From NCBI RefSeq assembly GCF_021531475.1, contig NZ_JADYTX010000005.1, positions 1-64,000 on the forward strand: DNA of 64,000 nucleotides, written 5' to 3'. The number at the start of each line of letters is the position of its first letter. The stretch's first letter is position 1. Shown piece after piece: positions 24,207 through 30,868 of the stretch. Under the pieces are notes generated by a model. It was given only the letters and a program-made list of their open reading frames with translations. It was not told where the DNA came from and did not search any database. This DNA is from Fusobacterium perfoetens. GTDB lineage: Bacteria; Fusobacteriota; Fusobacteriia; Fusobacteriales; Fusobacteriaceae. Position numbers and translations under genes: made by a program.

Positions 24207-24821
24207 TTAACTAAAAATTTTTTCTAACATTTTTTCAAATAAATTCTTTTTGTTTTCAAGTTTACTTTCTAATTCTTGATTTTCAAGTTCTAATTTCTCT
24301 TTTGATTTTATAAGATCATCAGAAAGATTTTCTAATCTTTGGTTATCCTCTTTTAAATCTTTTATAAGATTATCTAATTTTTCAATTTCTTCTTTTGAGT
24401 TTGAAAGTTTATCTTTTAATTCAAGATTATCTTTTTGCAGAGAGATAATATCATCTTTTTGAGTGATGATTGTGTTTTTCATCTCTTCGATTTTATTTGT
24501 AAGGAGAATAATATTTTTTAAGGAATCTGAGTGAGTTTTTTTCAAGTCTTCAAACTCCTTAGAGTATTTTTCTTTTTTACGTTTATATTTGTCAAGTTCC
24601 ATCTCCAAGCTATGAACTTTATGAGTGAGCTCTTGTTTTTGAGTATAAAGTTCCTCTTTTTCCTGACTTTCTTTTTGCTCCAGGATTACCCTATATAATT
24701 TTATTAGGGCATTTTTACATTGCTCATTTGAATCCAAAGGTCCTAATCCCTCTTCATACTGATATTCTTCTTTTATAAATTGAATCGTTGGTCTTAAGAA
24801 ATCTCTTTTTGCTCCTCTCAT
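24207..24821 (-). CDS. Coiled-coil protein of unknown function
   Basis: 204 residues. A short globular start (FLRPTIQFIKEEYQYEEGLG) precedes a coiled coil from about residue 50 to the end (Leu, Lys, Glu heptads). It follows the Cys-rich gene with a 1-base overlap, downstream of the replication initiator. It could be a replication accessory protein, but nothing diagnostic is visible. Confidence 0.6.
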   Translation of the reverse strand: MRGAKRDFLRPTIQFIKEEYQYEEGLGPLDSNEQCKNALIKLYRVILEQKESQEKEELYTQKQELTHKVHSLEMELDKYKRKKEKYSKEFEDLKKTHSDSLKNIILLTNKIEEMKNTIITQKDDIISLQKDNLELKDKLSNSKEEIEKLDNLIKDLKEDNQRLENLSDDLIKSKEKLELENQELESKLENKKNLFEKMLEKIFS

Positions 24822-24978
24822 TATTTCTCACCGTTCCCAACTCTCTTTTTATAATATCCACAAGTATTAGGATTCCTGTTGTCTATAAAAAAATCGTGAG
24901 TAAGTTTACTATCCAAATACTTGAATATTGGGCAGTTGTATCTTCCATTACACTTTTCATTATTGCAGTAATTGTCCA
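24821..24978 (-). CDS. Small Cys-rich protein
   Basis: 52 residues from ATG 24978, seven bases after AGGAG; a longer frame starting at 25054 overlaps the initiator gene and lacks a site. CNNEKCNGRYNCPIF and a later Cys (NTCGYY) suggest zinc binding. Unknown function. Confidence 0.55.
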
Positions 24979-24995
24979 TAATATTTCTCCTTCTC

Positions 24996-25916
24996 TTAGT
25001 TATTTTTGCAAAAGTTCTCAAATTTTTGTAAATACTCCTGGCATATATTCTCAAATCCAGTGTATTTCTTCAAATCATTAGAAAAACTTAATTTACAATA
25101 CTGATAATTACCTGTCATTTCGTAGTAATCTAACCAGTAATTAGCTCTCTCTTTTATTTTTTTACGAGCTTCTGTCTCTGTAAGAGCAGTCTCTACAGTC
25201 ATTTTACTTGAAGAAAAATTGTCACAGTTCCAATTCTCCTTGAATGCTAAATAAATAGCTCCAGCATTCCATTTTTGTGCTGTAGCGTAGTTTAGAACTA
25301 TCTTAGCTCTTGCAAGAGTTACTTTTTCTAATTTTAGGATATTGTCAACTGTAGGCTTATCTAGCCCATGCTGATATAGAATATCTTTTACTAAATCTTT
25401 TTCAGAAGAAAAACTACTACTACTTTCTTCACTTGAATTATCTTTTGCAGTTGTTTCTTGAGATAAATTTTCCGATTCGCTAGTAGTAGTATTATTTATA
25501 TTATTATTTATTATATCTATATTATTGGGTAAAGTTTTTTGACTATCACTAGTCAAATTTTTTGACCCCTCTAGTAAAGTTTTTTGACTATCACTAGTCA
25601 AATTTTTTGACTGGTCAATTTTTTTGACTATCTCTTTTTTTGCTCTATAGATATAAGTTTTTTTTACAACATCTTCTCCTACTCTTTCAATGAGACCTTT
25701 TTCCTTTAAAGTCTTTAAGATGCTGATTACAGTTTGTCTACTAGAATTAGTCCAATCAGCGAGATACTGAAGACTTCCATTAAAAGTAGTTCCCTCAGCC
25801 TGAGAAAATCCATATATAATTGCGTATATCAAAAGCTCGTTGCCCTTTAATCCAAGTTCTTTAATCATAAAACTTTGAATTACCAGATAATTTCCATCTT
25901 TTACACTACTACTCAT
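24996..25916 (-). CDS. Replication initiator / DnaD-like winged-helix protein
   Basis: 306 residues. Residues 1-95 form a winged helix of the RepA_N/DnaD-N type (LGLKGNELLIYAIIYGFSQ, LADWTNSSRQTVISILKTL). A linker carries two copies of SKNLTSDSQKTL, encoded by 38-bp DNA repeats. The C-terminal half has DILYQHGLDKPTVDNIL and a helical end. In phages, repeats inside the initiator gene are typically the origin bound by the protein itself. Confidence 0.72.
   Translation of the reverse strand: MSSSVKDGNYLVIQSFMIKELGLKGNELLIYAIIYGFSQAEGTTFNGSLQYLADWTNSSRQTVISILKTLKEKGLIERVGEDVVKKTYIYRAKKEIVKKIDQSKNLTSDSQKTLLEGSKNLTSDSQKTLPNNIDIINNNINNTTTSESENLSQETTAKDNSSEESSSSFSSEKDLVKDILYQHGLDKPTVDNILKLEKVTLARAKIVLNYATAQKWNAGAIYLAFKENWNCDNFSSSKMTVETALTETEARKKIKERANYWLDYYEMTGNYQYCKLSFSNDLKKYTGFENICQEYLQKFENFCKNN
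25529..25611. repeat. Iteron-like repeats inside the initiator gene
   Basis: A 38-bp unit occurs at 25529-25566 and 25574-25611 (period 45 bp). Each contains the palindrome TTGACTA-TCAC-TAGTCAA. A third partial copy (GTCAA then TTTTTGACTATC) follows to about 25632. AT-rich spacing and palindromes fit a phage origin nested in the initiator gene, as in lambda O. Confidence 0.75.
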
Positions 25917-25937
25917 TTTTCCTCCTCATACAGGAGC

Positions 25938-26012
25938 TTTTCCACAAGTCCCTGTTTGTTTTATAGTTTATTTGTATGCACCAAGATTATCGACTTGTGG
26001 AAAATAATCTTG
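25938..26012. promoter_or_regulatory. Interlocked inverted repeats with DnaA-box-like cores
   Basis: TTTTCCACAAGTC (25938-25950) is repeated in inverse at 25992-26004, and CAAGATTAT (25982-25990) pairs with ATAATCTTG (26004-26012). The second pair straddles one arm of the first, so the initiator leader RNA could form an H-type pseudoknot. As DNA, TTTTCCACA differs by one base from the DnaA box TTATCCACA, giving two inverted boxes. Confidence 0.6.
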
Positions 26013-26105
26013 ATACACACAACTAAAATATAAAAGTATTTTTTCTTTATAAAAAATGGTATAATGTACTTTAGTATTAATATCCCCTGAAGAAAGGGGG
26101 TGTAT

Positions 26106-26225
26106 ATGAATAAAAATTCTAAAAAAGGTCATTACATTTTTAGAGCTAGTTACACTAAAAATGGAATAACTTATTTTGCTAAAGACTACGGCAAAAAAGC
26201 TTTTAAATTTTGGGTTGACAAATAG
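26106..26225 (+). CDS. Small basic hypothetical protein
   Basis: 39 residues with a strong AGGGGGTG site five bases before ATG. The strands HYIFRASYTKNGITYFAKDY and the helix KKAFKFW resemble the 41-residue protein at 37938. A C4/G4 hairpin (TATCCCCTGAAG with GGGGG) may cover the ribosome site. It converges on a membrane peptide gene on the minus strand, sharing a terminator. Confidence 0.55.
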   Translation: MNKNSKKGHYIFRASYTKNGITYFAKDYGKKAFKFWVDK

Positions 26226-26284
26226 TTAACTCTTTTCAAATTTTTACACAACAACTTAAATCAGGGGATTTAATACCACTTATC

Positions 26285-26314
26285 AAAAGGAGAGAATTGC
26301 AGTTCTCTCTTTTT
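26285..26314. terminator. Bidirectional terminator between convergent small genes
   Basis: AAAAGGAGAGAA pairs with TTCTCTCTTTTT-type sequence, giving a U-run in both directions. Confidence 0.7.
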
Positions 26315-26318
26315 AATT

Positions 26319-26402
26319 TTAATCGGAGATTTTAACTAAGATATAAGCCAAAACTGCACATATAAAAATAATAAACAATTCAAATAAAATTTGTCTTATC
26401 AT
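26319..26402 (-). CDS. Tiny membrane peptide
   Basis: 27 residues from ATG 26402 (six bases after AAGGA), nearly all one membrane helix (LFELFIIFICAVLAYILV). Convergent with the 26106-26225 gene. It could be another small membrane toxin or holin-like peptide. Confidence 0.4.
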   Translation of the reverse strand: MIRQILFELFIIFICAVLAYILVKISD

Positions 26403-26413
26403 TATCATTCCTT

Positions 26414-26601
26414 AATCGTTCCTTTAAAATTTAAAGATATAACTTAATAAAAATAAATATAATAAGTTATAAAAAAATAATCGTTCTTTAATCGTTCCCT
26501 TACATAACCATTAGCTAACCACACCTAACCATTTTGCTGGCGTCGGTAATATGCTGAACTGTCAACTAACGGTTGACAGTTGGGAGTTTTAGGCACTCCC
26601 A
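26414..26601. other. Gene-free origin-like region
   Basis: Three AATCGTTC repeats (26414, 26479, 26490) flank an AT-rich stretch (26420-26475). TAACCA repeats follow (26505-26531), then two perfect hairpins sharing two bases: AACTGTCAAC/GTTGACAGTT (26556-26580) and TTGGGAGT/ACTCCCAA (26579-26601). Together with the DnaA-like boxes 500 bp away this may be a replication or control region. The second hairpin could also terminate transcription. Confidence 0.45.
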
Positions 26602-26611
26602 AGCCTTAATA

Positions 26612-26875
26612 TTATTTTTTAATAAGAATGTTTTCCCATTTTTTATATGCATCGAGGTACATTTCTTCTTTATCTCCGTTGTAAGTACATTCGTAATACA
26701 TCCCGTCACTAACAGTTGTACTTAATAATGCTTTGTGGTTTTGAAGTGTTTTACAAGACCAAACTACATAAACATCTTCTTTTGTAAGTTGTTTATTGTC
26801 TGTCTTATCTACTCTTGAGTTATAATAATTGACAATCTCTCTTTCACACCATTTTAAAAATTCTTTTGTCCCCAT
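26612..26875 (-). CDS. DUF6275 family phage protein
   Basis: 87 residues. The stretch VYVVWSCKTLQNHKALLSTT with DGMYYECTYNGDKEEMYLDAYKKWEN (quoted by parts) is the family core. The family is found in phages and mobile elements of Firmicutes and Fusobacteria; its role is unknown. Confidence 0.75.
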   Translation of the reverse strand: MGTKEFLKWCEREIVNYYNSRVDKTDNKQLTKEDVYVVWSCKTLQNHKALLSTTVSDGMYYECTYNGDKEEMYLDAYKKWENILIKK

Positions 26876-26898
26876 TCTTTTCTCCTTTATAATTTTTT

Positions 26899-26983
26899 AG
26901 AGAACGGCAAGAATCGAACTTGCTTATGATATAGTGGTTTCAATTAAGAATCCCACCACCATTGCTACCTCAGACACGTTCTC
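26899..26983 (-). tRNA. tRNA-like sequence, degenerate
   Basis: A 7-bp acceptor stem (GAGAACG/CGTTCTC) and a perfect T-arm (GCAAG-TTCGATT-CTTGC) are present in an 85-base unit, the length of a long-variable-arm tRNA. No canonical anticodon arm can be drawn: GTGGT/ACCAC leaves a 16-base loop, within which a TTAA-containing loop could give Leu. No CCA is encoded. Probably a decayed or unusual phage tRNA. Confidence 0.45.
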
Positions 26984-27045
26984 ATCTGATAGGAGTTTTT
27001 GTAAGGAACTCCCAAAACCTTGATCGGAAAAAAACTTCAAAAATC

Positions 27046-27105
27046 TAGGAAAGATTAGACTTGCACTAATTCTGTTCTGGCACAACAGAGCTACTTGCCT
27101 TTCCC
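27046..27105 (-). tRNA. Minimal tRNA-Gly(GCC)-like sequence without D-arm
   Basis: Only 60 bases: acceptor GGGAAAG/CTTTCCT (last pair G-U), eight linking bases in place of the D-arm, anticodon stem TCTGTT/AACAGA with loop GTGCCAG (T33, anticodon GCC, A37), then stem ATTAG/CTAAT with loop TGCAAGT, which lacks the TTC of a normal T-loop. No variable loop and no CCA. Such a form is known in mitochondria but not usual in bacteria or phages. Confidence 0.45.
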
Positions 27106-27109
27106 ATAT

Positions 27110-27196
27110 TGGCGGAAGTAGAGGGATTCGAACCCACGAGAGCTATTAACTCGACAGTTTAGCAAACTGTTGCCCTACCTACTAGGCTATACTTCC
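27110..27196 (-). tRNA. tRNA-Ser(GCT)
   Basis: 87 bases with encoded CCA. Acceptor GGAAGTA/TACTTCC, D-arm GCC/GGC, anticodon stem ACAGT/ACTGT with loop TTGCTAA, long variable arm CGAG...CTCG and T-loop TTCGAAT. It reads AGC/AGU codons, common in AT-rich phage genes. Confidence 0.9.
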
Positions 27197-27300
27197 ATAA
27201 GTCGACCTCATTATGGTCCAGGTGCAATGAGGTCTATATCATATTTGATTTCTTTTCTCCAAAAGGTTATAATATAAATAAAAACAATTTGGAGGTTATT

Positions 27301-27966
27301 ATGTCTAAAAAAGAAATTCATTTTTTGGATGATTTTTCTAGAAATTCTTATTTTTTGGATATAGATTTACCAAATCTTTGTCCACATTGTCATAAGGGAA
27401 TACTCCCTAGTGTTATTGGAAATTCAGAAATTACTTGTAAAAATTCTTCTAAATTTTTTACTGTAATTTTTTTATGTCCAATTTGTAATGAACATTTTGT
27501 AGAAACTTATTATAATGTAGGAACTACAACTACTCCTATAGGTTATAAATCAAATACAGTAATTGATGAAGACGTTCCTGAAAAAATAAAAATTCTTTTT
27601 CCTAAATTTTATAGTATTTACTGTCAAGCTTTAACTGCAGAATCATATGGTCTTACAGATTTGATTGGTCTTGGTTTTAGAAAATCAATAGAATTTTTAA
27701 TAAAAGATTTTTTAATAAAAATTAAAAATTCTGATACTGATAAAATTTCTGATATGAGCTTACAAAAAGCTATCAATGAAATAGATGATACTCGTATAAG
27801 AACTTTAGCGACTAAAACTTATTGGTTGGGTAATGATGAAACTCATTACATAAAAAAACACCAAGATAGAGATTATAAAGATATGAAAAATTTTATAAAA
27901 GCTCTATACTCTTACATTAATTATGAATTAATATATTTAGATGCTGACAGTATCCCTAAAAAATAA
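27301..27966 (+). CDS. DUF4145 protein with zinc ribbon, stand-alone accessory gene
   Basis: 221 residues. An N-terminal zinc ribbon (CPHCHKG ... CPICNEHF) is followed by a helical DUF4145/HEPN-like domain (LGFRKSIEFLIKDFL, NDETHYIKKHQDRDYKDMKNF). ATG 27301 follows GGAGG by five bases. It has its own promoter (TTGATT 27245-27250, TATAAT 27268-27273) and opposes all its neighbours. DUF4145 occurs in defence-associated and restriction proteins. Expression during lysogeny, and hence a host-protective role, is inferred from this autonomy. Confidence 0.75.
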   Translation: MSKKEIHFLDDFSRNSYFLDIDLPNLCPHCHKGILPSVIGNSEITCKNSSKFFTVIFLCPICNEHFVETYYNVGTTTTPIGYKSNTVIDEDVPEKIKILFPKFYSIYCQALTAESYGLTDLIGLGFRKSIEFLIKDFLIKIKNSDTDKISDMSLQKAINEIDDTRIRTLATKTYWLGNDETHYIKKHQDRDYKDMKNFIKALYSYINYELIYLDADSIPKK

Positions 27967-27971
27967 CTCGC

Positions 27972-28163
27972 CTATTTTTCATATTTATATGGCTCGAAAA
28001 ATACTCTATATTTTTCTAAAGGATCTATTCTTCCTATTACTTCCCCCTCCAATGTCTGAAACTCAGTTATTTCTCTTTCAGACATTGGAGATTTTTCATC
28101 AATAATTTTATATTCGATTTTTACTACTTGTACAATTTCTACTTTTTTAACAATTTTTTCCAT
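27972..28163 (-). CDS. Hypothetical protein
   Basis: 63 residues; the first 20 are a hydrophobic-charged strand (IVKKVEIVQVVKIEYKII). Inside the gene a perfect 14-bp inverted repeat (28047-28060 with 28077-28090, core CCAATGTCTGA) can form a hairpin in the mRNA. Unknown function. Confidence 0.5.
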   Translation of the reverse strand: MEKIVKKVEIVQVVKIEYKIIDEKSPMSEREITEFQTLEGEVIGRIDPLEKYRVFFEPYKYEK

Positions 28164-28291
28164 TTCAGCTCCTTTAAGTAGGCTATATTTTTATAAAGCT
28201 TATCATTGGCTACAGCATTGAGAAGTACGACAAGGTCTATATCCTAATAAACTAATATCATTTTCACTTCTTCGAGATGTGAGATTTATTT

Positions 28292-28305
28292 TTGCATATT
28301 CGCAA
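28292..28305. promoter_or_regulatory. Probable CI operator, TTGC-N6-GCAA
   Basis: TTGCATATTCGCAA. It matches the sites at the repressor promoters (31588, 31611, 31697) and at 28541. It lies 24 bp after the stop of the small HTH gene. The 28164-28291 stretch upstream of the 63-residue gene holds no convincing gene. Confidence 0.6.
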
Positions 28306-28328
28306 TTAAAAAAGCAAAAAAATTGAGA

Positions 28329-28508
28329 TTAAAATATTTCTTTAATCTTTTTTAAAATTTTTTCTCTTGTATTTGGATTTTCCATTGCCATTCTTAATCC
28401 CCAACGGCTTTTGTATCCCAACATATTTGGGAGTTCTTTTTCTAGTTTTATTCCTTTTAAACAAGCAAATGCTTTTAAATCTCTATAAGTCTTAATTTTA
28501 ATTTCCAT
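28329..28508 (-). CDS. Small HTH-like protein under CI control
   Basis: 59 basic residues. ACLKGIKLEKELPNMLGYKSRWGLRMAM contains a helix-turn-helix-like stretch (given by its parts CLKGIKLEKELPNML and YKSRWGLRM). Its promoter carries a CI-type operator over the -35 box, so it is silent in lysogens. It is the first gene of the leftward transcript and may be a Cro-like switch protein. Confidence 0.55.
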   Translation of the reverse strand: MEIKIKTYRDLKAFACLKGIKLEKELPNMLGYKSRWGLRMAMENPNTREKILKKIKEIF

Positions 28509-28525
28509 CTTCTTCCTCCTTTTTT

Positions 28526-28554
28526 ATTATAACAGTTTCTTTGCGAAAATGCAA
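28526..28554 (-). promoter_or_regulatory. Leftward early promoter with CI operator
   Basis: Minus strand TTGCAT (28549-28554) and TATAAT (28526-28531), 17-bp spacing. TTGCGAAAATGCAA (28541-28554) overlaps the -35 box. Confidence 0.75.
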
Positions 28555-28582
28555 TAAAAATATCATTTCTTCATTAAAAGTC

Positions 28583-28611
28583 TTGACTTTAATTTGTAGA
28601 TATGATATAAT
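28583..28611 (+). promoter_or_regulatory. Promoter of cassette II
   Basis: TTGACT (28583-28588) and TATAAT (28606-28611) at 17-bp spacing. AAAGTCTTGACTTT (28577-28590) is a palindrome across the -35 box, comparable to the repeat at 9940-9960 in cassette I. Confidence 0.75.
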
Positions 28612-28633
28612 ATTTTCGTAAGGGGGTGATAAA

Positions 28634-28732
28634 ATGTCTCAGTTCTTACAAGACCTTGTAAATTTGATAATCATCTTTAGAGAGATTAGAAAATTTTACA
28701 AATGGTATAGTAAAAACCATAGGGGGAAATAA
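28634..28732 (+). CDS. Tiny peptide, first peptide of cassette II
   Basis: 32 residues with a hydrophobic middle (LVNLIIIF) and a basic tail. An AGGGGGTG site precedes it. Its start codon lies inside a 16-base repeat (28633-28648) that recurs at 28901-28916 in the opposing antisense RNA. Its stop codon lies inside a G-rich hairpin (28721-28739). Confidence 0.6.
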   Translation: MSQFLQDLVNLIIIFREIRKFYKWYSKNHRGK

Positions 28733-28776
28733 GCCCCCTCCCCTATGGGGAATGAGACAAACCTAAGGAGGAAAAA

Positions 28777-28872
28777 ATGAATTTTAGTAATATTTTATTA
28801 TATTTGGCAGTAGGTTGTATTGCTATTGAAATTGCAGTAAAAGTATATAACAAATGGATAAAAAGAAAATAG
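28777..28872 (+). CDS. Tiny membrane peptide, second peptide of cassette II
   Basis: 31 residues: membrane helix (ILLYLAVGCIAIEIAV) plus basic tail (KWIKRK), the type I toxin form. A strong AAGGAGG site precedes it; CCTCC in the hairpin upstream can pair with this GGAGG, so translation of the first peptide may control access. It ends within the antisense terminator arm. Confidence 0.6.
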   Translation: MNFSNILLYLAVGCIAIEIAVKVYNKWIKRK

Positions 28873-28923
28873 ACACTCTCTAGGAATGTCTATCTTCTTT
28901 AATGTCTCAGTTCTTATTTTCTT
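28862..28923 (-). ncRNA. Antisense small RNA of cassette II
   Basis: The promoter on the minus strand is TTGACT (28953-28958) and TATAAT (28930-28935), 17-bp spacing. The RNA carries the complement of AATGTCTCAGTTCTTA, exactly matching the first peptide's start region, and ends with stem ATAGACA/TGTCTAT and a U-run. Confidence 0.78.
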
Positions 28924-28970
28924 AACTAGATTATACTCTATTTTCACAAAAAAGTCAAGGGAGGTCTAAA

Positions 28971-29156
28971 ATGGAAACTAAAAAAAAGGTTGGTAGACCT
29001 TTTGGTATTAATAAATCTGAAAAAATATTAGGATATAAATATACTCCAGAGGAATATGAGCTAATAAATAATACTTTGGAAGAACTCAAAGGAAAATATA
29101 AAACAACTTCAAGAGCTATTCTTGAATTATGTAACTTTTATCAAAATAATAAATAA
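28971..29156 (+). CDS. Small DNA-binding-like protein with GYKYTPEEYE motif, copy 2
   Basis: 61 residues, KKKVGRPFGINKSEKILGYK start, then TPEEYE and a TTSRAI helix; paralog of the 9386-9550 protein. GGGAGG before the start overlaps the -35 box of the divergent antisense RNA promoter, as in copy 1. A ribbon-helix-helix fold is likely. It probably regulates the cassette promoters. Confidence 0.65.
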   Translation: METKKKVGRPFGINKSEKILGYKYTPEEYELINNTLEELKGKYKTTSRAILELCNFYQNNK

Positions 29157-29184
29157 AAAAAGAGAGTTTAAGCTCTCTTTTTTT
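29154..29184. terminator. Bidirectional terminator
   Basis: AAAGAGAG pairs with CTCTCTTT, with T7 on the plus strand and T6 on the minus strand. It separates cassette II from the repressor operon. Confidence 0.85.
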
Positions 29185-29191
29185 ATTTATA

Positions 29192-29422
29192 TTATGATTC
29201 AACTAATTCAAATCTATACTTTTGTGTAACTTCTGGGTATTTGATTCTATCAACTTCTGAGGCAAACATTTCATAAGGTCTTGCAAAAATTCCAAAATCT
29301 CCATAAAGAGCTTGGTAGATTACAAGTTTTTCTTTTGTTTCTGTATGAGTTGCTATGTAAAGAACTTTATACAATTTCCCTTTAAAATGTTTATAAGTTT
29401 TATTTAATAATATTTCTCTCAT
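29192..29422 (-). CDS. DUF1653 domain protein
   Basis: 76 residues. [28 protein letters not shown] and FARPYEMF are the family motifs. Found alone and fused to other domains in many bacteria; function unknown. Last gene of the CI operon, 2 bp after the dUTPase. Confidence 0.8.
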   Translation of the reverse strand: MREILLNKTYKHFKGKLYKVLYIATHTETKEKLVIYQALYGDFGIFARPYEMFASEVDRIKYPEVTQKYRFELVES

Positions 29423-29424
29423 AA

Positions 29425-29853
29425 CTACACTCCAGTAGAACCAAATCCACCATTTCCTCTCTCTGTTTCAGAAAGAGTATCTACAACTTTTATACTTGGT
29501 TTCAATACTGGCATAATAACCATTTGAGCTATTTTCATTCCCTTAGTTACATTAAAATCTTCTTTAGAATGATTTATAAGAATAATTCCAATTTCTCCTC
29601 TATATCCCTCATCTATTGTTCCAGGAGTATTTAAAACTGTTATTCCATTTTTTAAAGCTAATCCACTTCTAGGTCTAATTTGTGCCTCTGTATTTTCTGG
29701 CAGTTCTATTGAAATTCCAGTTTTTACTAATTTATGTTCTCCACTTTTAATTAAAACTTCTGTTACTGAATATAAATCCATTCCTGAATCATCTTTGTGA
29801 GCATAATTAGGAATAATGGCATCTTCGTTTAATTTTAAAATTTTTAATTCCAT
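29425..29853 (-). CDS. dut: Trimeric dUTPase
   Basis: 142 residues from ATG 29853 (AGGAG eight bases upstream; the listed GTG is too close to the site). All five motifs are present: [37 protein letters not shown] and the C-terminal [10 protein letters not shown]. Hydrolyses dUTP. It belongs to the repressor transcript, so it should be made in the lysogen. Confidence 0.93.
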   Translation of the reverse strand: MELKILKLNEDAIIPNYAHKDDSGMDLYSVTEVLIKSGEHKLVKTGISIELPENTEAQIRPRSGLALKNGITVLNTPGTIDEGYRGEIGIILINHSKEDFNVTKGMKIAQMVIMPVLKPSIKVVDTLSETERGNGGFGSTGV

Positions 29854-29873
29854 TAAAACCACTCCTTTTATTT

Positions 29874-30857
29874 TTAAAAATCTATTGCTTTATATCTTAT
29901 ATATTTAAAAAACTCCCAAAATTCTCTAATAAATCTTACAAATTTATCATGAAGAAAAGTACACCCTCCAATAAATGCGGCAATCAAAGTCGCCACATCA
30001 TAGTTTACTTTTCTCTGGGAATTAATAATATTTGCAAATCTATAAAAAAGATATACTGCTATTATACCATAAATTATTATTAACATAAAAGAAATATTTC
30101 TATCTAATTTTTCTCTGTTTCTCATTTTTACTTCTTTTTTTACTATTTCTATTAAACTTTGCCTATTTCTTCTAAAATCTTGCTCAAACCATTCTTCTAA
30201 ATAATTTTTATATTCTAATATTTTTAAATCTATTTTTTGTTTTCTTATTTTATCTTTTAATTCTTTTTCTCTACCGACAATACCATTTTTTATATCAGAT
30301 AGTTCCTCAAGTTCATTTTCATTTTTTAATTTTTCTATTTCATAAACATTATCAAAATTATAGATTTTACCAGAAGAAACATCTTTTCTAAAAGGTACAT
30401 TATCGTGAAAATCTTTATGTCCACTAGAAATTTTATGAAAAATTAAAGTACAAAAAGTTTCTCCCACATCTAGCTCTATATTTTTATCAGAAAAATTACG
30501 AACAGCAATAAGAGAAGTTCCAAAATAGCAAGGATCTAAAGTTGTACTGATAGAAGATAGTCCAGCACTAACCCATTTAACTTTTGTATGATAAGTTCCA
30601 CATATTCTTCTAGTAGTATAAATTGATTCTTCTGTTTGAATAAAAACTAATTTTTGTGGTGGAATTATAATTTTATCCTTAGAAACTAATGCAGATATCA
30701 AATTTTTATTTTCATCTTGATAGTACGCTACTCTACTTGCTGTCAAGTTATAGCTTGAACCTTTTAAATTATTTTCATTAAAAGGGTATATAAAAATATC
30801 TATCCCCAAGTGTTTCATAAACTGTTTGTCGCTTAAAATACCATTTCTTAACCACAT
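29874..30857 (-). CDS. dCTP deaminase-like domain fused to coiled coil and membrane helices
   Basis: 327 residues. Residues 1-165 resemble dCTP deaminase ([52 protein letters not shown]). The usual catalytic Glu in the 'LEFYN' strand is replaced (LIAVRN), and the RSS motif is not kept. Residues 170-245 are coiled coil. Two membrane helices ([18 protein letters not shown] and [15 protein letters not shown]) follow. It lies between CI and dut, in the lysogenic operon. A membrane-anchored nucleotide sensor, possibly for superinfection control, is an inference. Confidence 0.7.
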   Translation of the reverse strand: MWLRNGILSDKQFMKHLGIDIFIYPFNENNLKGSSYNLTASRVAYYQDENKNLISALVSKDKIIIPPQKLVFIQTEESIYTTRRICGTYHTKVKWVSAGLSSISTTLDPCYFGTSLIAVRNFSDKNIELDVGETFCTLIFHKISSGHKDFHDNVPFRKDVSSGKIYNFDNVYEIEKLKNENELEELSDIKNGIVGREKELKDKIRKQKIDLKILEYKNYLEEWFEQDFRRNRQSLIEIVKKEVKMRNREKLDRNISFMLIIIYGIIAVYLFYRFANIINSQRKVNYDVATLIAAFIGGCTFLHDKFVRFIREFWEFFKYIRYKAIDF

Positions 30858-30868
30858 ATTTCCTTCTC

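Noticed and set aside
28164-28320. Possible third toxin-like relic: minus-strand text similar to the first peptide of cassette I around the TAGCCAATG segment
   Set aside because: No start codon or repeat pair fits; only about 25 bases are alike. Left as gene-free.
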